From assembly GCA_028278345.1 (NCBI GenBank), contig JANQEL010000163.1, positions 1 to 46,310 of the forward strand: 46,310 nucleotides of DNA, in the 5' to 3' direction. A model generated the notes under the pieces. It worked only from the letters and a program-made list of their open reading frames with translations. It had not been told where the DNA came from and made no database searches. Origin of the DNA: Myxococcota bacterium (GTDB lineage Bacteria > Myxococcota_A > UBA9160 > UBA4427). A program made the position numbers and the translations under genes. Shown here in pieces: positions 1 to 8,032 of the stretch; position 1 is the stretch's first letter, and every line of letters starts with the position of its first letter.

Positions 1-274
1 CGCCGTCGGTGCCGCTTGCGAGGGCGACATCGATGCGGCGGTTGATGATCAGGCGTACGGCGGGGTTCTCCTTGCGCGCGATCTCTCCGACTTCACGCAC
101 GAGAGCGATCAGCGGCGCCGCGTCGAGTTCGCGCTCGCGAAGCTGGATCCAATCGACCCCCGAAGCCGCGGCCGCGCGAATGGCTTCCGAAAGCGGAAGC
201 CGACAGACCGAACGATCGACGACGAGGGAAAGGACGGGTCGCGTGCCCGCGACCCGTGCGATCGCGTCGCTCAA
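1..274 (-). CDS. thiE: Thiamine-phosphate synthase ThiE, partial (cut by window edge)
   Basis: Translated from the minus strand from a TTG at 274-272; about 91 codons are visible and the C-terminal part lies outside the window. The protein contains [17 protein letters not shown] and [18 protein letters not shown], which match the ThiE beta-barrel strands that bind the pyrimidine pyrophosphate. ThiE joins the thiazole phosphate made by ThiG to hydroxymethylpyrimidine pyrophosphate, giving thiamine phosphate in the cytosol. The TTG overlaps the thiG stop by four bases (TTGA), so the two genes are probably translationally coupled. The start is inferred from this overlap; no closer ATG or GTG is in frame. 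Confidence 0.85.
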   Translation of the reverse strand, partial: MSDAIARVAGTRPVLSLVVDRSVCRLPLSEAIRAAAASGVDWIQLRERELDAAPLIALVREVGEIARKENPAVRLIINRRIDVALASGTDG

Positions 275-1053
275 AAAGTCGCGATCTGGTCGAGCGGGCT
301 CGACGCCTGGGCGTAGAGCCTTCGCGGCATGCGGCCGGCCTCGTAGGCGAGACGCCCGGCGCGGATGCCGAGCTTCATCGCCTCGGCCATCGCCACGGGA
401 TCCTTCGCGTGGGCGATGCCGGTGTTCATCAGCACCGCCGTCGCTCCGAGTTCCATCGCGAGGGCCGCATCACTCGCTGTCCCCACGCCGGCGTCGACGA
501 TCACCGGTACCTCGACGGTCTCGAGGATGATGCGCAGGTTTGCGGGATTGCGGATGCCGAGCCCCGAGCCGATCGGCGCTGCCAGCGGCATCACCGCGGG
601 ACACCCCATGGCTTCGAGGCGCTGGCACGAGACGGGGTCGTCGCTGATGTACGGCAGCACGGTGAAGCCATCGTCGAGCAGGATCTTCGCGGCTTCGAGG
701 GTGCCCGGGATGTCGGGGAAGAGGGTGCGTTCATCGCCGATCACTTCGAGCTTCACGAGATGGGTACCGAGCAACTCGCGCCCGAGCTGGGCGGTGGTGA
801 CGGCGTCTTCGACCGTGTAGCAGCCCGCCGTGTTGGGCAGGATGGTGAAGCGATCGGGGGAGATCACGTCGAGCAGACGCGGGCCCTTGTCGGCGTCGAA
901 GTTCACGCGGCGCAGGGCCACGGTGACCATCTCGGCGCCGCTGGCCTCGACGCAGGCGAGGTTCTGTTCGAAGGATTCGTACTTCCCCGTGCCGACGATG
1001 AGGCGCGAAGTGAAGGTGTGATTGCCTAGCTGATACGGTTCGGAACCGGACAT
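271..1053 (-). CDS. thiG: Thiazole synthase ThiG
   Basis: A 260-residue protein of usual ThiG length. It has the N-terminal [14 protein letters not shown] segment, the [12 protein letters not shown] segment, the [16 protein letters not shown] segment with the Schiff-base lysine region, and the phosphate-binding [15 protein letters not shown] and [14 protein letters not shown] segments. ThiG condenses deoxyxylulose 5-phosphate, dehydroglycine and sulfur from ThiS thiocarboxylate to the thiazole moiety of thiamine. It starts three bases after the thiS stop, and the run of glycine codons that ends thiS also supplies a GGAGG ribosome binding site. Middle gene of thiS-thiG-thiE. Confidence 0.97.
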   Translation of the reverse strand: MSGSEPYQLGNHTFTSRLIVGTGKYESFEQNLACVEASGAEMVTVALRRVNFDADKGPRLLDVISPDRFTILPNTAGCYTVEDAVTTAQLGRELLGTHLVKLEVIGDERTLFPDIPGTLEAAKILLDDGFTVLPYISDDPVSCQRLEAMGCPAVMPLAAPIGSGLGIRNPANLRIILETVEVPVIVDAGVGTASDAALAMELGATAVLMNTGIAHAKDPVAMAEAMKLGIRAGRLAYEAGRMPRRLYAQASSPLDQIATF

Positions 1054-1056
1054 GGT

Positions 1057-1266
1057 TCATCCTCCTCCCACGGCTTCGAGGATCTCGACGCGATCCCCGT
1101 CGACGAGTTCGACGCTCGCGTAGCGGCCGCGCGGCACGATGTCGCGGTTGATTGCGACGGCGACGCGCTTGTCGCCCAATTCGAGTTGTTCGAGCAGCGC
1201 CCCCAGCGTGCACGGCGAGGCGAGATCGCGCGGTTCTCCGTTCAGTTGGATGGTCTGTCGCTGCAT
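1057..1266 (-). CDS. thiS: Sulfur carrier protein ThiS
   Basis: A 69-residue ubiquitin-fold protein that ends in the diagnostic Gly-Gly (here GGG) tail, which is adenylated and then thiocarboxylated to carry sulfur to ThiG. The visible motifs LNGEPRDL near the N-terminus, VAVAINRDIVPR in the middle and DGDRVEILEAVGGG at the end are typical. I chose the ATG at 1266-1264 because an upstream extension in the same frame is low complexity and has no family similarity. It is the first gene of the minus-strand thiamine operon and is divergent from alr across about 115 bases. I see no TPP riboswitch in that gap. Confidence 0.93.
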   Translation of the reverse strand: MQRQTIQLNGEPRDLASPCTLGALLEQLELGDKRVAVAINRDIVPRGRYASVELVDGDRVEILEAVGGG

Positions 1267-1381
1267 GCGGCGCAGCGTAGCGATTGGCGAACGAAGGAAG
1301 CAGGGCCGCGGGCGAATTTCGCGGGCGCTTCGGTCATACTCCGGATGCACCGACGACGACCTGGGGGGCGGGGCGGAGGAC

Positions 1382-2566
1382 ATGGCACACGCGGCCGGCC
1401 ACGAAAACGCGAGCGCCGAGGCGATCATCGATCTCGCGGCCCTGCGCGAGAACCTCGCGACCGCCCGGCGGCTGGCGGGCACCCATGAAGGGACGGGCCG
1501 GGATCGCGAAGTCGTCGCGGTCATCAAGGCCGACGCCTATGGCCACGGTGCGGTGGCGGCGGGGCGTGCGCTGGCCGACGCCCACGTGAAGCGCCTGGCC
1601 GTGGTCACGGTCGAGGAGGCCGTCGAGCTGCGCGATGCGGGCATCGCCGCACCGCAGATCCTCGTGCTCGGTGGCTTGCAGACCGCGGACGCCGCGCGCG
1701 AAGCGGCAGCGCGGGGGCTCACACCGGTGATCCACGACGCGGGCGGCTGCGAACTCGCCGAGCAGGCGGCGCGCGTGCTTGGCGCGCCGCTGGCGGTGCA
1801 CGTCGAAATCGATACCGGGATGACGCGCATGGGGGTCCCCCGGGCCGAAGCGGAGTCCCTGCTCGCGCGCATCGGCGAAACCCGCAGCGTCGACCTCGAT
1901 GGTGTCTTCACCCATCTCAGTCGCGCCGACGAGCCGGATCTTTCTCCCTCTCTCGAACAGCTCCAGAGCTTTCGCGAACTGCTCGCGAAGGCGGCGGCGG
2001 GCGGCGTCGAACCCGGTTGCATCCACGCCTTCAACTCGGCGGCGTTGCTCCCGGGCAAGGCCCTCGCCGACGGCCTGCCCGAGGCCTCCGCCGTGCGCCC
2101 CGGGCTCATGCTCTACGGCGTGAATCCCGCGCCGCACTTCGACGCCCCACTGCGAGCCGTGATGCGACTCGAAGCGCGCATTCTCCGGATCGAGGAGGTG
2201 CCCCAGGGCCGCCCCGTCGGCTACGGCGCGACCTATCGATCGAATCGAACCACGCGCATCGCGACCCTCGGCCTCGGCTACGCCGACGGCGTGGCGCGTG
2301 CGATGACCGGCCCGGCCGAGGTCTGGTTCGCGGGGCGCCGTCGACCCTTCGCGGGGCGCGTCTCGATGGACTACGTGGGCGTCGATCTCGGCCCCGACGC
2401 CGCCGACGACCCGGTGCACGTCGGCGATCGCGTCGTGCTCTTTGGCAACGCGGGGCGCGACGCCGGTGGGATCGCGGTGGAGGAGGTCGCAGCCTGGTCG
2501 AACACGATCGCTTACGAACCGCTGGTGCGGGTGGGTGAACGTGTCCCGCGTCGCATCGTCGATTGA
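1382..2566 (+). CDS. alr: Alanine racemase
   Basis: A PLP-dependent racemase of 394 residues that makes D-alanine for peptidoglycan. The PLP lysine lies in VIKADAYGHG (Lys49) and the second catalytic base, a tyrosine, in LGLGYADG (about Tyr300). Other family segments are VHVEIDTGMTRMG, the FNSAALL region, RPGLMLYG and RVSMDYVGVD. The fold is an N-terminal TIM barrel followed by a C-terminal beta domain. The open frame extends much further upstream, but the ATG at 1382 has GGAGGA about five bases before it and begins just before the conserved IIDLAALREN segment. Divergent from thiS. All key residues look intact. Confidence 0.96.
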   Translation: MAHAAGHENASAEAIIDLAALRENLATARRLAGTHEGTGRDREVVAVIKADAYGHGAVAAGRALADAHVKRLAVVTVEEAVELRDAGIAAPQILVLGGLQTADAAREAAARGLTPVIHDAGGCELAEQAARVLGAPLAVHVEIDTGMTRMGVPRAEAESLLARIGETRSVDLDGVFTHLSRADEPDLSPSLEQLQSFRELLAKAAAGGVEPGCIHAFNSAALLPGKALADGLPEASAVRPGLMLYGVNPAPHFDAPLRAVMRLEARILRIEEVPQGRPVGYGATYRSNRTTRIATLGLGYADGVARAMTGPAEVWFAGRRRPFAGRVSMDYVGVDLGPDAADDPVHVGDRVVLFGNAGRDAGGIAVEEVAAWSNTIAYEPLVRVGERVPRRIVD

Positions 2567-2588
2567 TCTCGAACGCCGCAGCGCCTGA

Positions 2589-2617
2589 TTGACTTCGAAA
2601 CGCCCTGCGGGTACACC
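2589..2617 (+). promoter_or_regulatory. Sigma-70 type promoter for purD
   Basis: TTGACT at 2589-2594 and TACACC at 2612-2617 are separated by 17 bases, about 35 bases before the purD start. The -35 is a 5/6 match and the -10 is weak. The same TACACC hexamer occurs before the DUF1015 gene. Prediction by eye only. Confidence 0.45.
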
Positions 2618-2651
2618 CCGCGGCGAATCCACCAGCGAAAGGTCACCCCCC

Positions 2652-3953
2652 GTGAAGGTACTCGTCGTCGGTTCCGGCGGACGCGAACACGCGCTCGCCT
2701 GGAAGATCGCCCAGAGCGATCGCGTCACTGAAGTGATCGCTGCGCCCGGTAGCGCGGGCATGGAGGGTGTGGCGCGCTGCGTGCCCGCCGTTTCGGTGGG
2801 GGATCAGGATGCGTTGACCTCCCTTTGCCAGGGCGAAGCCGTCGACCTCGTGGTCGTCGGCCCCGAAGATCCGCTGGCGGCGGGCCTGGCCGATCGGCTG
2901 CGCGAAGCCGGCTTCGCGGTCTTCGGCCCCTCGGCCGCCGCGGCCCGGCTCGAGGGCAGCAAAGCCTTCGCGAAGGCCTTCATGGAGCGGCACGGCGTTC
3001 CCACCGCTGCCCATCGCCGCTTCGACGATGTCGAAGAGGCCGTCGCCTGGGTGCGCGAGCGCGGCACCCGCTGCGTGGTGAAGGCGGATGGCCTCGCGGC
3101 CGGCAAGGGCGTCGCGATGTGCGAGACCCCGGGCGAAGCCCAGACCGCCCTGCGCGAGATGATGCAGGACCGCCGTTTCGGCGACGCCGGTGCGAGCGTC
3201 GTGGTCGAGGATTGGCTCGAAGGCGAAGAGGCTTCCTACTACGCGATCACCGATGGGGAGAACATCGTCACCCTTGCCGCGGCCCAGGACCACAAGCGTG
3301 CCCTCGACGGCGATCGCGGCGAGAACACGGGAGGCATGGGGGCCTACTCGCCGGCGCCGGTCTTCGACGCCGAAGTCGAACGCCGCGCCTACGAGCGCAT
3401 CGTTGTGCCGACGATTCGCGGCATGGCCGAAGAGGGCATGCCCTATGTCGGGGTGCTCTACGTCGGCCTGATGATCGATGCCGCGGGTGATCCCTACGTG
3501 ATCGAGTTCAACGTTCGCTTCGGCGACCCCGAAACCCAGCCCTTGATGCTGCAGGCCGAAGGCGACGTCTTTCCACTCCTGCTCGGCGCCGCGACCGGTG
3601 CCCTCGATGCGTCTTCCCGCGATGGAGGACTCGCCTGGCCCGGCGCGGCCGTCTGCGTGGTGATGGCCTCCGACGGCTATCCGCGCGACTACCCCAAGGG
3701 CAAGGCGATCGACGGGCTGGCAGGCGACGGCGCACTGGCGCGCGAAGACGATTCGGTCGTCGTATTCCACGCCGGCACGCGTCGCGCCGAAAACGGCGGC
3801 TTCGAAACCAGCGGTGGGCGCGTGCTCGGGGTGACCGCCCGCGGTGCATCGGTGCAGGAAGCGCGCGACCGGGCCTACAAGGCGGTGGCCGAGATCTCCT
3901 TCGACGGCGCGCAGCATCGCGGCGACATCGCCGCGCGCGCCCTCGATCGCTGA
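2652..3953 (+). CDS. purD: Phosphoribosylamine-glycine ligase (GAR synthetase)
   Basis: A 433-residue ATP-grasp enzyme of purine biosynthesis that joins phosphoribosylamine and glycine using ATP. The N-terminal VLVVGSGGREHALAW segment is the classic PurD signature. The ATP-grasp part shows CVVKADGLAAGKGV, a VVVEDWLEGEE segment, HKRALDGDRGENTGGMGAYSP and EFNVRFGDPETQ. The C-terminal domain includes VCVVMASDGYPRDYPKG. Translation starts at GTG 2652, since the conserved sequence begins directly there and a GAAAGG lies about nine bases upstream; the in-frame ATG candidates before it have no homology. Followed after 28 bases by the YrdC-family gene. Confidence 0.96.
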   Translation: MKVLVVGSGGREHALAWKIAQSDRVTEVIAAPGSAGMEGVARCVPAVSVGDQDALTSLCQGEAVDLVVVGPEDPLAAGLADRLREAGFAVFGPSAAAARLEGSKAFAKAFMERHGVPTAAHRRFDDVEEAVAWVRERGTRCVVKADGLAAGKGVAMCETPGEAQTALREMMQDRRFGDAGASVVVEDWLEGEEASYYAITDGENIVTLAAAQDHKRALDGDRGENTGGMGAYSPAPVFDAEVERRAYERIVVPTIRGMAEEGMPYVGVLYVGLMIDAAGDPYVIEFNVRFGDPETQPLMLQAEGDVFPLLLGAATGALDASSRDGGLAWPGAAVCVVMASDGYPRDYPKGKAIDGLAGDGALAREDDSVVVFHAGTRRAENGGFETSGGRVLGVTARGASVQEARDRAYKAVAEISFDGAQHRGDIAARALDR

Positions 3954-3981
3954 ACCCCGCGCGCGATCGAAGTCGCTGACG

Positions 3982-4656
3982 ATGTCCGATCCCCTCTCTC
4001 GTCTGATTTCCCTCGACGCCGCGATCGACGTGCTGCTGCGCGATGAGTTGCTCGCCTTCCCGACGGAGACGGTCTGGGGGCTCGGGGCGCGCGCTGTTTC
4101 GTCCGCGGCGGTCGGGCGGCTGCAGGACTTCAAGGGCAGGGCGGCCAATCAGCCGATCTCGGTGCTGGTCGATGCGCCGGAGCGTCTCGACTCCCTCGGC
4201 TTCGGGCTCGACGCGCTTTCCCGCGCTGTCGTCGACGCCTTCTGGCCAGGCCCGCTCACGGTCGTGCTCGCGGGAAGCGCGCAGTCGCCCTTTGCCGAGG
4301 GGATCGGCGGTGCCGAAGGCGCAGTGGGTTTCCGCTGCAGCGATCATCCGCGCTGCCGCGAGTTGGTGGAGGCGGCCTTCGAACGCGACGTGGGGCCGAT
4401 CACGGCGACCAGCTTCAATCGCACCGGCGCTCCGCCGGTGCAGACGCGCGCCGAGGCGGTGAGCCTCGCCGCGTCGGACGGGAAGGCGAATGTGCGCTGT
4501 CTCGATCCCGGCCCCCACGACGCCCTCGCCGAGTCGCCGAGCACGGTGATCGATCTGAGCGTGCGGCCCGCCCGGGTGCTGCGCTGGGGGGCCATCGGCG
4601 CCTCCGCGCTAGAGGCGGTGGTGCCCGATCTCGGCGGAGTTCCGGTGGAGGAGTGA
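3982..4656 (+). CDS. tsaC: Sua5/YciO/YrdC-family protein, probable L-threonylcarbamoyladenylate synthase
   Basis: A 224-residue single-domain YrdC protein. The segments LLAFPTETVWGLGA near the start, LQDFKGRAANQPISVLV (the KxR and S-P substrate site), AFWPGPLTVVL and ITATSFNRTGAPPV are the family core. TsaC makes threonylcarbamoyl-AMP from threonine, bicarbonate and ATP, the first step of the t6A modification of ANN-decoding tRNAs. Length fits TsaC rather than the longer Sua5. Start ATG 3982 precedes a normal N-terminus. It is 28 bases after purD and may share its transcript. A YciO-like paralogue is the alternative and would need comparison with any second copy in the genome. Confidence 0.85.
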   Translation: MSDPLSRLISLDAAIDVLLRDELLAFPTETVWGLGARAVSSAAVGRLQDFKGRAANQPISVLVDAPERLDSLGFGLDALSRAVVDAFWPGPLTVVLAGSAQSPFAEGIGGAEGAVGFRCSDHPRCRELVEAAFERDVGPITATSFNRTGAPPVQTRAEAVSLAASDGKANVRCLDPGPHDALAESPSTVIDLSVRPARVLRWGAIGASALEAVVPDLGGVPVEE

Positions 4657-4682
4657 CGTGGGGCCGGTGGCTTTGGTACACC
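4653..4682 (+). promoter_or_regulatory. Possible promoter for the DUF1015 operon
   Basis: GTGACG at 4653-4658 overlaps the stop of the YrdC gene, and TACACC follows at 4677-4682 with an 18-base spacer. If used, it gives a leader of about 200 bases before the ATG at 4893. I saw no strong hairpin or riboswitch pattern in 4690-4892. Low-confidence call. Confidence 0.3.
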
Positions 4683-4892
4683 CCCGCGTGAGATGGCGGC
4701 CCGAAATGCACGTCCTCCGCCGCATCCCGCTCTCCCCCCCGGAAACCCCAACCCACGATTCGCGCTCCGAATTTCGCGTGGCACCCGCGCGAGGGGTCTT
4801 CATCCCCGGCACGCTTCTTCCGCGAGCCGACGGCCGTTCGTCGCGAATCCCCGTTCCAACAAGAAGAACCGAATCAGGGAGCTTTCTTCCGG

Positions 4893-6173
4893 ATGACCAT
4901 CGCCCGTCCATTTCGCGCCGTCCGCTACGACACCGAACGCGCCCAGTTGTCGAACGTGATCGTGCCGCCCTACGACGTGATCGCCGCCGACGAACGCGAG
5001 ACCTACTACACGCGTGATCCACACAACGCGATTCGCTTCGAACTCACCCGCAAGGCTTCCGACGAAGCCGACGCCGACTACCGCGAAGTCGGGGAGACCC
5101 TCGCGCAGTGGCGGGGCGAAGGCGTGCTGCTTCGCGACGACGAACCCGGCTACTACGTGATGCGCCAGCGCTTCACCGCCCCGAGCGGCGGCGTGCTCGA
5201 GCGCATCGGCTTCTTCGCCGAGCTCGGCCTCGAAGACTATTCGGCCCGCGTCGTGCGACCCCACGAACGCACCCTGGCGGGCCCGAAGGCGGATCGCCTC
5301 AAGGTGCTCCGCGCGTCGCGCGCGAACCTCTCTTCGGTCTTCCTGCTCTACGAAGATCGCGAGCAGAAGCTCGCGCCCATCCTGGCGCGCGCCCTCGAAG
5401 CGGGCATGATCGCCGAGGCCCGCGACGATGCCGGGGTCGAGTATGCCCTCGCGCGTCTCACCGATGCCGACGACGTAGAAACCGTGCAGGCCTTCATGGG
5501 CGACTCGCCCACCGTGATCGCCGACGGGCATCACCGCTACGAGACGGCGCTCGCCTATCGCGATGAGTGCCGCGCCAACGCGACCTCGCCCAACCCGAAC
5601 GCCCCCTATGAGTCGACCCTCGCCTTCTTCGCCAACGCCTATGCGCCGGGAAGCCTGCTGCTGCCGATCCACCGCGTGGTGAAGAAGGACGCCTGCGCGG
5701 CGCCCCCCACCGATGACGACTGGGCGGCGGCCCTGCCGGGTTGGCAGTGCAAACGCGTGCCGTTTGGCGAAGCCGATTCGATCGCATCGCTGCTCGAAGC
5801 GCATCTCGAGCCGCTCACGGGTACGCCCGCCTTCGCAGCCGACGACGCCCAGGGTGAACTCCGCATCTTCTCGCGCGATTCGAAGGCCGACGACGATCTG
5901 GTGGTGCGCATCCTCGAGAACGAAGTGCTCGCGAGTGTCTTCGATCTCGACACCGAAGCCATTCGCAACGGTGCGGTGAGTTTTCCGAAGAGCGCGCCCC
6001 GCGCCGCGGACGAAGTGCGCAAGGGCGACGGTTGCGTGGCTCTCTACATCAACGCGCTATCGCCCGACGATGTCTTCCGCGTGACTGCCGAAGGCGAGGT
6101 GATGCCCCAGAAGTCGACCTTCTTTTATCCCAAGGTTCCGACGGGCATGGTGTTCCGGGACCATCGGCCGTGA
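4893..6173 (+). CDS. DUF1015 family protein
   Basis: A 426-residue soluble protein of the DUF1015 family. Recognisable family segments are IARPFRAVRY at the start, VIVPPYDVI, YYTRDPHNAIRFEL, a YYVMRQRF region, VVRPHERTLAGPKADRLKVL, VIADGHHRYETALAYRDE (residues around 210) and a late FPKSAPRAADEVRKGDGCVALYIN. The family has ParB/Srx-like features; its cellular role is not something I can state from this sequence. No signal peptide or membrane segment is visible. The stop overlaps the GTG start of the DUF721 gene by two bases, so the two are likely co-translated. Preceded by a 236-base gap with a weak promoter candidate. Confidence 0.85.
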   Translation: MTIARPFRAVRYDTERAQLSNVIVPPYDVIAADERETYYTRDPHNAIRFELTRKASDEADADYREVGETLAQWRGEGVLLRDDEPGYYVMRQRFTAPSGGVLERIGFFAELGLEDYSARVVRPHERTLAGPKADRLKVLRASRANLSSVFLLYEDREQKLAPILARALEAGMIAEARDDAGVEYALARLTDADDVETVQAFMGDSPTVIADGHHRYETALAYRDECRANATSPNPNAPYESTLAFFANAYAPGSLLLPIHRVVKKDACAAPPTDDDWAAALPGWQCKRVPFGEADSIASLLEAHLEPLTGTPAFAADDAQGELRIFSRDSKADDDLVVRILENEVLASVFDLDTEAIRNGAVSFPKSAPRAADEVRKGDGCVALYINALSPDDVFRVTAEGEVMPQKSTFFYPKVPTGMVFRDHRP

Positions 6174-6547
6174 GTCGCGATCCGGCAAAGCCCGCCGGGC
6201 CGCGCAGCGTGGCCGATGCGCTCGGCGAAGTGCTCGGAGGCAAGGCGCTCGAACGCGCCGAGCCCATCGCCGAGATCGGCGCGCGTTGGGAAGCGCTGGT
6301 CGGCGAAGAGGTCGCGGCGCATTGTCGACCCGCTGGGATGAAGGCCGGGGTGTTGTTCGCCGACGTCGATTCGAGTGTGTGGTGTCAGCAGCTGCAGCTG
6401 CGAAGCCCGGAGATCCTCGCGGCCCTGCGTCGCGGGCTCGGGGAAGCGGCGCCCACCGACCTGCGATTGCGCGTCGGCTATGCTCGCTCGTCGCAAGCAG
6501 CTGCCGCGCGAGTCGAGAAAGCCGAGCGAAACGTGACCGAGGAGTGA
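6170..6547 (+). CDS. DUF721 (DciA-like) protein
   Basis: A 125-residue protein that starts at GTG 6170, overlapping the DUF1015 stop (GTGA). It has the DUF721 pattern: RSVADALGEVLGG, a W-x-x-LVGEEVAAH segment, AGVLFADVDSSVWCQQLQL and a final DLRLRVGYA. DUF721 proteins include DciA, the DnaB helicase operator used by bacteria that lack DnaC or DnaI; assigning that role here is inference from the family. There is a short Ala/Arg/Glu-rich C-terminal tail. It is followed seven bases later by a zinc-ribbon protein. Start choice is supported by the overlap and by the lack of family similarity in the upstream reading frame. Confidence 0.75.
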   Translation: MSRDPAKPAGPRSVADALGEVLGGKALERAEPIAEIGARWEALVGEEVAAHCRPAGMKAGVLFADVDSSVWCQQLQLRSPEILAALRRGLGEAAPTDLRLRVGYARSSQAAAARVEKAERNVTEE

Positions 6548-6554
6548 CCCCATC

Positions 6555-6773
6555 GTGAGCGATCCCACGCGAGAAGCCGACGAGAACGCGCAAGACCGGG
6601 TGCTGCGCTGCGACCTGTGCGGCGACCAGGCCCAGAGCGTGCGGCGCATCGCCCTCGACGGCGAATACGACCGGCTGCGAAAGCCCCATCAGGTGATGTA
6701 CGCCTGCGCGACCTGCTCCGAGAAGAAGGAGCGCGAACGCCTGGGCCTCGATCGCCGGGCGGGGCGGGGCTGA
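6555..6773 (+). CDS. Small zinc-ribbon protein
   Basis: A 72-residue protein starting at GTG 6555. Two CxxC knuckles are visible, CDLCGDQ near residue 19 and CATCSEKK near residue 51, separated by about 30 residues; this should bind one zinc ion. The sequence between them is charged and there is no membrane segment. I do not recognise a named family. It lies immediately after the DUF721 gene (seven-base gap) and ends before the ribosomal-protein promoter, so it belongs with the DUF1015-DUF721 transcript. A nucleic-acid or protein contact role is only a guess from the fold. Confidence 0.6.
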   Translation: MSDPTREADENAQDRVLRCDLCGDQAQSVRRIALDGEYDRLRKPHQVMYACATCSEKKERERLGLDRRAGRG

Positions 6774-6798
6774 GGCCCCCCTGAAGGCCTGCCCGCGG

Positions 6799-6827
6799 TT
6801 GACCCGAAAGGGCGGTTTTCCTAGAGT
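6799..6827 (+). promoter_or_regulatory. Sigma-70 promoter of the rpsP operon
   Basis: TTGACC at 6799-6804 and TAGAGT at 6822-6827 with exactly 17 bases between them. Transcription would begin near 6834, giving a leader of about 100 bases before rpsP. This is the clearest housekeeping promoter in the window. Confidence 0.7.
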
Positions 6828-6936
6828 GCGCGACCGCTTAGCGGGGTTTCACGCCGGTCTTCGCTGATTCACCCCGCCACGACGGCTCCGCCGAGTTCGT
6901 CTCAATCACTACACCTCAAAGAACAGGACCGTGTTC

Positions 6937-7194
6937 ATGGTCAAGCTCCGTCTCGTACGCATGGGTGCCAAGAAGCGCCCCTTCTACCGCATCGTCGCGA
7001 TCGACGAGCGCGAAAAGCGCAGCGGTCGCCCGCTCGAATTCCTCGGCACCTACGATCCCAAGACGAAGGATGCCGACATCAAGGTCGAAACCGAAGCCGT
7101 CGACGCCTGGCTCGCGAAGGGCGCCGTGATGAGCCCGACGGTGAAGTCCCTCGTGGCGCGCGCGCGTCGCGCGGCTGCCGCCGGGAGTGCCTGA
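6937..7194 (+). CDS. rpsP: 30S ribosomal protein S16
   Basis: An 85-residue S16 with VKLRLVRMGAKKRPFYRIV at the N-terminus, then SGRPLEFLGTYDPKT and the DAWLAKGAVMSPTVKSL segment. It is part of the body of the 30S subunit and is needed for its assembly. I chose ATG 6937 over GTG 6931 because AGGA at 6925-6928 is eight bases from the ATG but only two from the GTG. First gene of rpsP-khpA-rimM-trmD-rplS, a conserved translation operon, behind the promoter at 6799. Confidence 0.97.
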   Translation: MVKLRLVRMGAKKRPFYRIVAIDEREKRSGRPLEFLGTYDPKTKDADIKVETEAVDAWLAKGAVMSPTVKSLVARARRAAAAGSA

Positions 7195-7196
7195 GC

Positions 7197-7436
7197 ATGG
7201 GCGACGCGAGCAAGGACGCGGCTGAGCTCATCGCCTTCATCGCCAAGGGCATCGTGAGCGAGCCCGATGACGTCGAGGTGAAGGTGCGCGACGACGGCGC
7301 GCTGCTCGAACTCGAAACCGATGACGACGATCGCGGCCGCGTGATCGGCCGCCAGGGCCGCATCGCCAAGTCGATGCGCGCGATCCTCCAGGCCTCGAGC
7401 GTCGGGGGCGACACCCGCCTCGAAATCGTCGACTGA
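7197..7436 (+). CDS. khpA: KH-domain RNA-binding protein KhpA (YlqC family)
   Basis: A 79-residue single KH domain. The RNA-binding GxxG loop is GRQG in RVIGRQGRIAKSMRAIL, preceded by an acidic variable stretch and followed by DTRLEIVD. The position two bases after rpsP and before rimM is the usual place of khpA in Firmicutes and deltaproteobacteria. In other bacteria KhpA pairs with KhpB/Jag to bind many RNAs and influence cell division and elongation; the partner is not in this window. Confidence 0.9.
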   Translation: MGDASKDAAELIAFIAKGIVSEPDDVEVKVRDDGALLELETDDDDRGRVIGRQGRIAKSMRAILQASSVGGDTRLEIVD

Positions 7437-7447
7437 GCTTTGCGCGC

Positions 7448-8032
7448 ATGGCGCGGGCTTCACGCCTGGTGGAACTCGGTCGCATCGTGGGTGCCCACGG
7501 TCTCCGAGGCGAAGTGCGTGTGCGGTTCTTCGGTGACGATCCCCTCCACCTGATCGAAGCCGAGCAGGTCCTGCTGGGCGACGGGCGCGAAGACGAACGC
7601 GCCCAGCCGTATGTCGTGCGCGGCGCCGGTTCGGGTCGTGCGAACGAGGTGCGCCTGCAGTTGGCGGGCGTCCGCGATCGCGATGCCGCCGAGGCGTTGA
7701 AGGGCTCCCTGGTGCTCGCGGAAGCGGAGGACCTCGAGCCCCTCGAAGACGACGAGTTCTACTGGCACGAACTGGTGGGCTGCGAAGTGACGACCGAAGC
7801 CGGCACTCGGGTGGGCACGGTAAGCGAGATCTGGGAGACCGGCGCTCACGACGTCCTGGTCGTGCGCGACGAAGCCGGCCATCAGAACCTGATACCCACC
7901 GCGCGCGAAGTGACACGGGAGATCGACCGCGAGGCCCGCCGCATCGTGATCGCTGACCTGCCTGGATTGATCGACCTGGGGGCCACGGCCGATCCGCAAG
8001 ACCCCGGCGACACGAAGAACCCCGATGGCTGA
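7448..8032 (+). CDS. rimM: Ribosome maturation factor RimM
   Basis: A 194-residue protein with the N-terminal RimM barrel signature VELGRIVGAHGLRGEVRV and a C-terminal PRC-barrel part around FYWHELVGCEVTTEAG and LVVRDEAGHQNLIPTA. RimM binds S19 and helps 16S rRNA processing and assembly of the 30S head. The C-terminus after about residue 170 is a poorly conserved tail. The last codons overlap the trmD start by eight bases, a sign of tight co-expression in the rpsP operon. Confidence 0.95.
   Translation: MARASRLVELGRIVGAHGLRGEVRVRFFGDDPLHLIEAEQVLLGDGREDERAQPYVVRGAGSGRANEVRLQLAGVRDRDAAEALKGSLVLAEAEDLEPLEDDEFYWHELVGCEVTTEAGTRVGTVSEIWETGAHDVLVVRDEAGHQNLIPTAREVTREIDREARRIVIADLPGLIDLGATADPQDPGDTKNPDG

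Noticed and set aside
9-530. Plus-strand frame of 173 codons at the window start
   Set aside because: It is antisense to thiG and thiE, Arg/Ser-rich and without a ribosome binding site.
1267-1381. TPP riboswitch before the thiamine genes
   Set aside because: No CTGAGA or ACCTGATCTGGATAATACC-like core on the minus strand in the 115-base gap.
1334-2761. A 475-codon minus-strand frame across alr
   Set aside because: Complement of alr; no domain seen and alr shows all catalytic motifs.
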